Of a stretch of 62,000 bases of DNA, positions 1-10,005 are shown one piece after another. The notes beneath the pieces are model-generated. The model was not told the DNA's origin, searched no databases, and saw nothing but the letters and a program-made list of their open reading frames with translations. Where the stretch lies: the NCBI RefSeq assembly GCF_000003815.2, contig NC_049986.1:12368089-12430088 (forward strand), read 5' to 3'. This stretch comes from Branchiostoma floridae (Eukaryota > Chordata > Leptocardii > Amphioxiformes > Branchiostomatidae). The translations under genes and the position numbers were made by a program. Position 1 is the stretch's first letter. The number at the start of each line of letters is the position of its first letter.

Positions 1-65
1 ATAGCACAACAAAATGTCGACATAAATAGTAAAAAACAAGAATCATGTGAATTCTATGCCAGTAC

Positions 66-3000
66 CTTGCTGTCTAGTGGTTTGGGTATGTTGTCCCACA
101 GGTCCGGGGGGAGGGGTATGGACAGGGTCACCTCGCGGAACAGGTCGGTGGGAACGTACGTCTGGATGACACTCACCGGCAGTACGGGAATCTCCAAGCC
201 TGGGAATGGTGGTTAATAAATGGTCATCATTTGTATGATACGTTGTCTCTGTAGCTAAGTGATAGCAGCTTCAGGTTTGAGCTCCTGTTTCCTATTAGTA
301 GGTAACTACATGTAGTAAACTCCGGTTCAATCCTGGGTATATATACATATAGTGTATCTCAGGTTGGGGCAGCGCCGTCTTTCAGAACGGACATAATATT
401 GGGGTCCTGTGTTCGAGGAGGTTTATGGAATTTAATTCCATATACCATTCCACTGGACAAAGTCAGAATACTGGACACAAAACACGACAACTTTGTAAGA
501 GGTATAAAGGAGGCGGTGGGTGTTACAAACTTCCTCACACTTTTGACAAATTGCTGACGTCAAGTATCCGCAATATCACGTGTTCACAAGATTTCGTGTC
601 CGTAACTCTCGCGAGTTTATGTTCAGGAGTGATAGGTCATTAGTATTGATCCCGAAGAAGGCGATAGTGGTCGTTGATTTGATCCGTGTATATCTTTGGA
701 TAGAAAGTTTACTATGATTACTACCAACACAGATCTGCTTTCATGATAATACACCAGTCATTGTTGCAAGTATTTTACTCTTCAATTAAAAGAAATACTA
801 CCTAATATTGTACTAGTCAGACGTTCCTTTATGTGAAAAAAAGACTCAGCCTATTCAAACAGTGAGCAAGACAAGTCTTAAACGCTACCAATACCCCACA
901 GAGATGTCTAACCTTGGTCATTAGCGCCCCTGAAATACTTGAGGAGCCTGTGGCGGGCCCGGATCTTCGCCGTCGTCAGGGAGAGATCGAACACCGTGGT
1001 GCTCACCACGACTGCACCCTGGGTCATGACGACTTCGTACTCTGGGGTGCTGCAGAGTATTCTGTACAAAATAAAGACAGTGTGAGAGAAACAGGGACAA
1101 GACGTATTTTTATTAGCTTTGCCAGAATGGCAAGGATATGTTTTAGGCTTTTATGTATGTATGTCTGTCTGTCTGTCTGTCACCAGCATAATCCAAGAAG
1201 CCTTCAATGGATCCTGATGATATTTGGTAGGTGGGTAGGGGTCGTGAAAACGAAGGTCAAGTTCGAGCATACGTTCCTCGGAGCATACAGTAAGTGCTGT
1301 GAGTTTGGGCCCCGTAGCAGCTTTCTTTAACTGCAGGCACCGGTTTCCTTTCGAACTTTGGACTAGAATAACTTGAGAACGTGTTGACGGAACGTCATGA
1401 ATTTTGGTATGTTTATTAACCAAAAACAGATAAAAACAGAAGTTGACAAAACTTTATGTAGTGTATTTTCTATAGTAGAAAACGATCTCCCCGGAAAGAG
1501 TCAGACAGAAAGAAACGGTTCGAGAGAGAAGGGTAGAGGATAGAGAAAGCTTGGAGAGATGAAGAAAAAAACGGACAGAGGAGAAAAATAACACACAAAT
1601 ACAGGGATAGAAAGAGAGACGAGGGGTGAGAAAATGGAGGGAGAGAAGAGGATACGAAGTGGTACCCAGATAAGATCAGAAAATTCTATGGACCTTTACT
1701 AATGAACTGGGCGGGTGGGTTACACTCCTAGTACTGTATAGATAGCGGCGTAAATTCATAAAGCCGGCTAAAAGGTAGATCCCAGGGAGGGGGCTGTAGT
1801 AGCATTTCCTTGGGGGCATGTTGGCCCTACAGCCAAGGAGTTTGCTTGTGCAAGCCTTGGAAAAGTCTTGTATTCAGGCAAAAGAGAGGTACGGGTATGA
1901 GCAGCCTCAAATCTCAGTCTAGGACCCAACATCTGCTTGGAGATTAAAGACCATCAGTTCTAGTCAGCTGGACTCCCAGTGTGACCTGGTTTATGTTGTT
2001 TTTGTTAGTTTTGAGATGTGTTATCAGCTGACCGTCAGCACAACTCAAGCCAGGCCCCAGGTCCCTCAGTGACCAGTGTTTTTGCTGACGTCCATCGTCC
2101 CTTATCTGTGACCACGTAGGGGGGAACACATCAAACATACCAGTCACCAGCTGGCACTGGACAAAGGGATGTTTTTGTTTGTGAAGTAACTGCAAATGTG
2201 TGTCAGTTGATTTCAGTGGTTACTCGAGTGTTATAAACGTTTTAGAGGTCTTCTCAGAAGTCAGAAATACTAGCAAGTTGTTTTGAACAGGTTGTTTGAA
2301 CGGTGACTTTTGAAAGATGTCGTTTTCATGTCAACAAGTCAATTTTACATAACCCCGCATATTCAAATATTTGAAAAATGTCTTTGTTTGTGAAGTAACT
2401 GTAAATGTATGAGTTGTTTTGTATGGTTACAGTGTTTCAGAAGTCTTCTCGCAAGTCAGACGTATCCGTTGTTTTCACAGGTTGTTCGGTGGTGACTTTT
2501 TGAAGATTTCGGTATCTTGTCAAACAGTCAATTTTACATGACCCTACTTANNNNNNNNNNNNNNNNNNNNNNNNNNNNNNNNNNNNNNNNNNNNNNNNNN
2601 NNNNNNNNNNNNNNNNNNNNNNNNNNNNNNNNNNNNNNNNNNNNNNNNNNNNNNNNNNNNNNNNNNNNNNNNNNNNCTATTGAAAAACGTCAGTTATCAT
2701 GTCAACAAGTCAATTTTACAAATTACATAAGCCTGCATGTTCGAACTCGAATAATGTTTTTTGTTTGTGAAGTAGCTGTAAATGTTTCCAAGTCACTGTT
2801 TTAGACGTACGGACTTCTCAGAAATAAATCCGTATTCGTTGTAGCCTGGTTACCAAACCCCAGCCCGATCTCAAGTATCTATCGTGCAGATATATCTTGA
2901 GGTTGGGGTATGGAATCCAGGCTATATTCGTTGTTGTTAAGCATGTTTGGATAGAGACCATCCACATACAGTATTTGATAGTTATCCAGTTAGATAGTCA

Positions 3001-4604
3001 ATTTTACACAACTGCGCATAGAAGATAAAATGTTTCTTTCTTTCCTTCTTTATTTCTTTGTTCCCATCCTTTCTTTCTATCTCCCTTCTTTTCTTCCTTT
3101 CCATCATTCTTTTCTACTTCATATAAGCCAAAATTTGGGGAAAGCAGACGTCATGACGTCGACGATAGATCTAAATCGGATAAGCAGATGTATAACAGAT
3201 TTTGGGAACAAGAAGAATTTTATACAGATATCCAACATGGAAACACCAAAAAGCGGAAACACACATATGGCCTAGCCTCCTCACAGTCACCGCTGAGGGC
3301 GAGTACAAGCTTCCCGGCATATATTCCTTTCCCGGCATTTTTCCTTTCCCGACATATTTTCCTTTCCCGGCGTGTTCCCAGTTAAAAATCACGAATACAC
3401 CCACCCCCCCCCCCCCGACAACTTATGCCAATGCCCCCAGAGAGGCCGGTGAATGAGGCTACATATGGCTGTCAATATATTTTTGACGCCTCGTACATAC
3501 AAACGACTAGCCTGGATGCCAGACAGTTTTCAGGCCCAACTCCTCGGCGCTAGGGCCAAGATGCCCCCCAAGAAGTTCTACAGCAGTCCCCCACACATGC
3601 ACAATAAATATCATTGAGATCGGGCTGGATTCTGGTATCCAGGCTTACATACGGCGGAAATGATAGGAGTAGCCTGGATTCCATACCCCAACCTCAAGAT
3701 ATATCTTTCTGCACGATAGATACTTGAGATCGGGCTGGGGTTTGGTAACCAGGCTATGATAGGAGTAAAGTGGCGAGGAAACAGCTCTTGGGGATGTCCT
3801 TTCATGTGGAGGGTTGAATTCTCCTTCCGCTGTAACGTTATAGAATCTGTATATAGCTACGGTGCGCTCCGAAAAGATCATGAATATTCATGTTTTGACC
3901 GTGAAACTGTACGTTTTTCATTTTTGCGACTCATTAAGTCTTTGCTAACTTTTACAAAAGCGTTACAAAAGCGTATATGTAGCCTCCATGGTATCCAAAT
4001 GTATTATATCTCCCGAGTTTCTGTCATCTAAGCAGGGACATCGGAGAGGACAGTAGCGACCCGGTAGCCACAATAGCTTAGCCTGGATTCCAGACCCCAG
4101 CCAGATCTCGGTTGGTCTGAGTAGAACTGTGTAAGCCCTGGAAACAGTCTGGCATCCTGAGGCTATGGTAGGTTTGGATACCAGGCTAACAAGGTTTTAG
4201 TTAACGTGGTGCCATTATGACCGGTCCAAAATGAAAACCGCAAAGGTTTTAGTTAACGTGGTGCCATTATTTCTCCGCACCGGTCCAAAATGAAAACCGC
4301 ACATACGCGTCTATTAAATTCCACACATTTGCATCACGGAATTATAAAGCCAAAGGTACATACGATAGCAGTGTACAAAATCTTCACCAGACAAAGATGC
4401 CCAAAGATGCTTTACCCTCGATTTTAGTTGTTATCTACCCACTTCCAACGCACTCCTACCCGACCAACACGACGCAAACACAGCAACAAACAGAAAGAAA
4501 ATGCACAAGCCAGAAGTTACTTACTCGACATCCCGAAGATTGTTAGTGTCGGCATTGCCAATGTGGGCTACCGCCAACAGGATCAGGGCTACGCACCGCA
4601 GCAT
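66..4604 (-). CDS. Secreted SOUL/HEBP-family protein, 5' part (three exons; continues beyond the left edge)
   Basis: Minus-strand exons: 4604-4525 (ATG, 80 nt), 1061-913 (149 nt), 199-66 (134 nt). Exon 1 encodes the signal peptide MLRCVALILLAVAHIGNA and ends GA|GTAAGT in phase 2. Exon 2 starts after TTGTACAG and carries the SOUL start CSTPEYEVVMTQGAVVVSTT, then the helix ending YFRGANDQG, and ends CAAG|GTTAGA in phase 1. Exon 3 carries VIQTYVPTDLFREVTLSIPL and PPDLWDNIPKPLDSK and ends AAG|GTACT in phase 0. These correspond residue by residue to exons 1-3 of the giant gene at 9935 ([30 protein letters not shown]), with identical phases and an identical 134-nt third exon. TTTTTCTTTTCAG at 4637-4625 suggests a 5'UTR intron. 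SOUL proteins bind heme/tetrapyrrole; the signal peptide implies secretion (inference). How many domains follow cannot be seen here. Confidence 0.82.
1151..1181. repeat. Microsatellite (TATG)n/(TCTG)n
   Basis: Tandem tgta/tgtc tetranucleotides in intron 1 of the minus-strand SOUL gene. Confidence 0.8.
2160..2800. repeat. About 210-bp tandem repeat broken by an assembly gap
   Basis: The phrase tgtttgtgaagtaact recurs at about 2174, 2383 and (one base changed) 2760. Each copy is followed by matching segments (cagaagtc, gttttcacaggttgtt-like, tcaacaagtcaattttaca). The N run 2551-2676 falls inside, so the copy number is uncertain. It lies in intron 1 of the minus-strand SOUL gene. Confidence 0.7.
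2551..2676. other. Assembly gap (126 N)
   Basis: Run of N within a tandem repeat; nothing can be said about its content. Confidence 0.99.
2843..2923 (-). mobile_element. 81-bp MITE-like element with AGCCTGG/CCAGGCT ends
   Basis: Begins agcctggttaccaaacccca and ends tggggtatggaatccaggct. It is the inverted copy of the element at 3671-3755, so the two form a pair in opposite orientation. No coding capacity. Confidence 0.65.
3030..3120. repeat. Pyrimidine-rich low-complexity tract (CTTT)n
   Basis: Almost uninterrupted C/T run on the plus strand, in intron 1 of the minus-strand SOUL gene. Confidence 0.75.
3313..3383. repeat. Short minisatellite, unit about tcctttcccggcat
   Basis: Three to four imperfect copies of tttcctttcccg(g/a)cat, followed by a homopolymeric C run (about 3403-3417). 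Confidence 0.7.
3509..3645. mobile_element. MITE-like element with AGCCTGGATGCCAG ends
   Basis: Starts agcctggatgccagacagtt and ends attctggtatccaggct; the two ends are inverted repeats. Same family as 3671-3755 but with a different interior. Confidence 0.55.
3671..3755 (+). mobile_element. 85-bp MITE-like element with AGCCTGG/CCAGGCT ends
   Basis: Reverse complement of 2843-2923 with a few differences (agcctggattccatacccca ... gggtttggtaaccaggct). More distant relatives with the same ends lie at 3509-3645 and about 5490-5870. Confidence 0.65.
4191..4300. repeat. Tandem duplication, about 51 and 58 bp
   Basis: Two adjacent copies of the string from aaggttttagttaacgtggt to ccggtccaaaatgaaaaccg; the second copy carries an 8-base insertion (ttctccgc region). 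It is about 220 bp inside intron 1 of the minus-strand SOUL gene. Confidence 0.85.
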
Positions 4605-5489
4605 ACCGGACGGAGTCGCTCGGCCTGAAAAGAAAAACTGACCGGACGTCCCGACTTGACCAGTACAGCAGAGATGAGAAGTTTCTGCCCGGCTAGCCAG
4701 TGTGTCGTCGCGGATCTTCGCAACGTGTCAATCATTTATCATCAGATGTCAGCCACGCCCTTTATTTGCATTTCAGGTACCTCCATGTGACCATCATGTC
4801 TCCTGCAGAAAACCTAATTGTAAAACCTAAATGTATACCTAAAAATATACGCAAAAGTAATGCCCACGACTATTCTCGTTACTGTTGTGTATTTTGGTGC
4901 CTTTTGCGGTATAAACTTTTCGTTCCTAAAAGCTGCCCGGACGGGCCCCTTTGTGGAAATGTGACCCTAGCCTTGAGCCTACTACCTTGAGCCCCATTTC
5001 TACTAGACTGCGCTCTCACTGCGATCTAAATAGAATATGTGTAATCTTCGCTTTCATACTGGGTATATCATACAAAACGTAAAAGTGTGACTGAGAAGAC
5101 TACAAAACACACACAGTATAAAATGATTCGTTTCTTTTCTTCTATACAATTCGTTGAGCGATATGTCACATTTTAGGTCGCAGAGAGAGAGAGCCGCGAG
5201 AGCGCCGTCCTATAGCTAGTGGAAAAGGGGTATAAGTAGTTTTTACCAGACTCCCGCCTGGCCGGGGACTATGGCCAAGTTAGGAATAAAAGCCTAGTAG
5301 GAGTTAATTGCCCGGGCGGCTGAATAGACTGCAAAAGACTGACTGAAATCCCATAGTAACTTATTTGTCCTATTTAATTTCGGGCCAATTTTTTTTTCAT
5401 CCAGCTGACACGTCTGCTTGGAGACTAAATAATTTCGGCTTGGAAGAAACATATGTCACGCTACTTGGCACCCTAACCTGAGCTTTCTT

Positions 5490-5870
5490 GCCTGGATGTC
5501 AGATAGCTCTGATTCTAGCATGCTGCCACTGAGGAAATTCTACAAAAGCTTCCCTGGGTTTGACCCTGAGAAAACACGCCCCCTGTACGTGAAAATGCCA
5601 AATAGAGGTATAGTTTAATTTGGGGCCCTTTTGGGTGGATGTGTCTGTGGGGACGTGAAAGTTATTTGCATAATCAGAATATTTCATTGAGATATGAGGT
5701 CTCCGACTATTGTTTAATATCATTGAGATCGGGCCGGGAATCTGGCATCCAGACCAGAGTTATCAGAGAACTCAGGGGGACCTGCTGTAGAATTTTCTTT
5801 GGAGCATGTTGGTTCTAGAGCCGAGGAGCCGGTCTGTATAGGCCCTAGAAACAGTCTGGTATGCAGGCTA
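5490..5870. mobile_element. Non-autonomous element remnants, AGCCTGG/CCAGACT family
   Basis: Paired ends tgcctggatgtcagatagct (about 5489) and gggaatctggcatccagacc (about 5736), followed by a second related piece ending acagtctggtatgcaggct (to about 5869). A similar interior (gcatgttgg...gccgaggag) recurs near 1815-1840. Boundaries are approximate. Confidence 0.45.
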
Positions 5871-7194
5871 ACACAGACGGCGAAAAGCACTGCTTTGTTG
5901 TTATCATCTCCGGCACCTCGGAAAGGACAAGAAACAGAGAAATGGCCAGCGCCAAACAAAGCTCCTCCCATAGGAGAGGATCAGTGATAAGACAGATGAT
6001 ATCGCGGATGTTTATGACACGGTGCAGGTGGTCCGGTCAGCGCGGGACCCTTTTATGTCCCGGCCCGACACAGATATGATTGAGCTCGTACCTTTGCGCA
6101 CGGGCACGTGAGTCTGATTATAGCGCACAGGTAAACACGTGGAGTGTTTACCGACCAAAAGTCGCGCCACGTGGAGCTATTGTCACACGTAAACGCTAAA
6201 AACTGAGCACCACACTTTTCATTCTTCCAGTAGAAAGATAGATAGAACAGAATCCAAAGGGTTGAAACAACTTTGTGAATTTGTGTTGGCTTACGTCATT
6301 GATGTATAAAGTAATGCTAAGGGTCTTGCTACCCTTGTAGTCTATTTTCAGTGATATATTACTACTGCTGAGTCAACGGTTCACTGCAGTGTCTCGTAAG
6401 TGCTGACTCGACAGTCGCACATGGCCGTGAGTTGGCACTCAGAGGTCAATTTGTTGAAGAGAATGTAGATAGGCGCAAGTGCACTTTACAAATCCAGCCG
6501 TAACCGGTTATAGTTGCAATACGTTACCATGTTATCAAGAAGAGCAATCCATTTACGGAAGGGGAAACGTTTGAATCTTTTTGTACTGTAGCTCTTTTTA
6601 GACAGACTCCCCAAACGACTCCAGTGATTAGTAAACATATGTGGCTTTATAGTAAAGCGTTAGTTTCCAGGGTAGAAATATCAGTTTGTTTTGAAGTGAT
6701 TGTTTTTTTTTTTCAAACATTGCACAACTCGGGTACTGGCCTTGCTCTGCTTAAAGGACACGTGACAATTTACCTACGCATGCGTCAATGTGACCCAATG
6801 CGCCGGCAATGGTATAAAGGTTTGACCATTTGATCAGAGAGACTATTTTGCGAGTGGCAAAGTGCAACCGCGAAAGAGAGTCTATTTTTTCAACTGGTTC
6901 AAGCATTCCACAAAGCCGGTAAGCACACTCAGTTTTTTCAGATTATGCGTTATTTTATCAAACCCCATCAAACGTGCATCCTTATGATGTTTGACGATTT
7001 TTTTAAATTATTATTTTGAAATAAAGATGCTCTAATATCTGCAAAGCTCAGAAACGTTAAAACAACGTTTCTCCCTCAGATATAAATTGATAATTCAAAC
7101 ATGTGTGGTCGTATTGCATGATATTGTTTTGCATTCCAAGCAGAGGTTATGCTCCCACTTGTTTTGGGCGTCTTTTAAGTGTTTTATCGCGCTT

Positions 7195-7398
7195 TTATTT
7201 TGTCAGGTTTTCATTTTGTCCGCCGGCAAGAACTTTAGAAATAGACATCCAGTTAAAGTCGCCTAAAATGTAAACCTCTGATTGGAGAGTATGATTGTGT
7301 GTATCCAGTATAAGCTTGGCTATGTGATTTATGTGGGCGTTAACATGTAGGAATTCCTGTTTGATTTCAAAAGTTGGCCACGTTCCAACAAATATCAA
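7195..7398 (-). pseudogene. LINE retrotransposon endonuclease fragment
   Basis: The 67-residue open frame contains HINHIAKLILDTH followed by VYILGDFNWM. The hydrophobic-ILGDFN motif is typical of the apurinic-type endonuclease domain of non-LTR retrotransposons. No reverse transcriptase is found next to it, so it looks like a dead fragment. Confidence 0.5.
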
Positions 7399-8420
7399 AC
7401 GTCTATCCGTTCGCGATGTGTGGTCACCAAATGCTTAAATTTCCGCAAAGCCTTTCAATATAATAGTTTTTGGGAATGAAGGCACCGTACATGTACCTGC
7501 TTATGTGCCATACCAGAATCTCATTGCGTGCTCTATTCTACAGGACAATGGTGTTTGCTATATCTGATCACTAGTTAACTAGGTAACACCCAATGGTCGG
7601 ATCAAAGGTTATCATACCATTGTCTACTGCTAGATCTGGCTACAGTGCTGGGGAATGGAAAAAGTTTAAGGGATCACTTAGTTATCAAGCAAGTAGTAAA
7701 TAGTTACATGTTTTCGGCGAAGAAACATTTTGGGCCACGATACGGCTTTAGAGCATGGCCTTATAGCGTAGCACATTTTGCAACTCCTAAAGCTACAAAC
7801 GTTCAGAAGTAACCACGCAAATCAAATACAACAAGAGTTTTCTGAAATATTATGATTACCTGCATGATATACGCTTGGTTTCACTATTTGGATGGATTAT
7901 AACACTTTTTGCATTGATTATTCAAATTAGGGACTTATTTGCATTATGCACATGTGTCAAACTTCCACCTGCCACAAACTATATGCTACATGTATTTGAG
8001 TTCTGTAATAGAAAACACTGTGAAATAGATTTTCCTCATTAAATATGAAAAATAAGGCCCAATTTGCACTTCATTGCACTTCATTGCACATCTCTGCCTA
8101 AAATACCCGCATACTAAGAATCCTGGAAATCCATCGTTCCTTTATTCCCTTATTCTCCATGGAAGTGCAGTGCAGATCCAGAGCAACCTGCTAGGGGACC
8201 TAAACATACACCGCTTTTTCCTTACATCACAAGGTATCTGAAACCAAAAGAATTAAGGCCATGACATGTCAAGCTCAAAAGATGCAAAAAGTGGAAGTTC
8301 GTCTGCAGTACCAAGGTCACAATGACCTTTGTCTAATCCCACCAACACCTAATACCATCGTAATCCATCCAGAGGTTCTTGAGTTATGCTGACTACAAAA
8401 CTTCTGAAACCGAACAGGCA

Positions 8421-8447
8421 GACACAAACACACACACACACACACAA
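8421..8447. repeat. CA microsatellite
   Basis: gacacaaacacacacacaca type dinucleotide run. Confidence 0.85.
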
Positions 8448-9623
8448 AATTCTCCTCCAGCATTGGCACTGACTACTTCTCACTCTGTGAAGTGCTAATA
8501 GAAACGTAAGCGCGTATATTTCAAACACACTGGTTTTCGTGCGTTCCTACATGTAATACCAGAAGATTGTGTGACCCTTACCCTGGTACCGGAGTAACAA
8601 TGGTGTTTACCCGAAGAGATAAAGAAGTAAGATATATAAGACTTGTGTGATCAGCGTGAACATGTTTGCATGTTTATTACATGGGACCTCTTAGTCTTAC
8701 GTACGCGTACAGGTATCCTTCTATGATCCAATTTACAGACGCGTTTCTTTAGTCGACTCGCGGCTGTGCTTTTGGCTACTCATGAGGAATTTTCCTACTA
8801 AACTCCAAAATGCATTTGTAAACTCAGCCAATATGACCAATATGGATTGACCTCGCAAAAAATGAATACAGGGCGATAGGCTGAGAAGTTATTCGGTTTC
8901 AAAGGAATTCTTTCAATAGCCTGTTCACGATCCATTCTTATATGGATCAAAACTTCGACGCCGGCAGACAGAAGTCAGTGGCCACACAGGCCTGAGCTCT
9001 TCAGCTCATGATCAAGGCCAGGGTTAACAGTAACATGTCCACAAAGAAACTGTCAATAGACTCCTATGAAGAAAGCCTTGTATCTCGAGGCTGTACTGAC
9101 CAAAGTCTCTCTGCCAGGTTATAAAGGGTTTGATAACTAACCAATCCGTCTGGTCTGTAGACCGCAAAGTATAGCTCTGTTCACTCTAGGACTTTGGCCA
9201 TTCAGATCAAACAAGCTGTGTAACGGACTTAAAACAATAATGAAGGAGTAAGTGGGGACAAGGCAACGCTGAAATAATTGCTCCCAGACAGAACCCAAGG
9301 TTAAACAAACTGGATTCATTTATTCATTCACGAAGTCATCTTTGCGCATAGTAACGTTATAAAAGCTACATATCACAGGCAACTCATGGAAATATGTGCG
9401 TAGAAAAATATCACTTCTTTCCCATGCACCTCAGTATCGAGATGATATGGAGAAATTAAATCCCGATTAAAACGCCTGAATCACGTCCAAAACAACCGGA
9501 GCCAAACCTCTGCTTAGAGAGTAAAGCTCAATATTGCCTCCTGCCAGATCAGCCTTACTAGTATTTGATTAGCCTGGGTACCATACCGACGAACGGGAGC
9601 CAGACGGTTTCTTCGCGGCGCCC

Positions 9624-9817
9624 TAATACCCCCATCACTTTAGGCGCGATTCGATCGGACGACGAGTCTGCGAGCTCTAATTTACGAGGAGGCATGACCC
9701 TGATGCCGACGAAGAAATGGCACAGTTTCCCCTTCCCGTCAGGTCATGCCTCCTCGTAATTTAGAGCTCGCAGACTCGTCGTCCGATCGAATCGCGCCTA
9801 ATGTGAGGGGGGTATTA
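9624..9817. repeat. Long inverted repeat (about 78-bp arms, 37-nt loop) upstream of the giant gene
   Basis: The left arm 9624-9702 (through ggcgcgattcgatcggacga) and the right arm 9740-9817 (through tcgtccgatcgaatcgcgcc) are reverse complements with very few mismatches. The right arm ends 118 bp before the ATG at 9935 and before the likely 5'UTR acceptor. It could be a MITE; no target duplication is obvious. Confidence 0.85.
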
Positions 9818-9928
9818 AGCAGTCCGCCCGCCGATCTCACATTAGCGCCGGAGAGGTTTTGGAAATTGACATCGCCCCCATCTAAATGACGTCTAAAATC
9901 CCACACTTTTCTCCTGTCCATATTACAG

Positions 9929-10005
9929 CCAGACATGGGAGTGGTCAGATGGCTAGCCCTGCTGACGGTGGCTACTCTGGCCGTGCAGGCGGCAGTAGCG
10001 AAAAA
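9929..10005 (+). other. First coding exon of the giant gene with signal peptide
   Basis: The exon probably starts at 9929, after the pyrimidine tract and acceptor tgtccatattacag (9915-9928), which implies an upstream non-coding exon I cannot locate. ATG is at 9935. The hydrophobic core [17 protein letters not shown] makes a signal peptide with likely cleavage near AAVA|KK. The exon ends aa|gtaag in phase 2, as does exon 1 of the minus-strand paralogue. Confidence 0.75.

Larger units (their letters stand above)
4625..9928. other. Intergenic region between the divergent SOUL genes
   Basis: I see no convincing coding exon here. It must hold the promoters and non-coding first exons of both genes, neither of which I can place. 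It contains transposon pieces (about 5490-5870, 7195-7398), a CA microsatellite (8421-8447) and a long hairpin (9624-9817). Open frames in it are short, with no recognisable domains except the LINE fragment. Confidence 0.6.

Noticed and set aside
340-425. tRNA-like or SINE element near the left edge
   Set aside because: Only a weak B-box-like string (ctgtgttcgagga) was visible, with no matching A box or second copy nearby.
914-1330. 138-residue plus-strand frame at 914-1330 as a gene
   Set aside because: It lies over the minus-strand SOUL exon at 913-1061 and the neighbouring microsatellite; the minus-strand reading has clear family motifs and splice sites.
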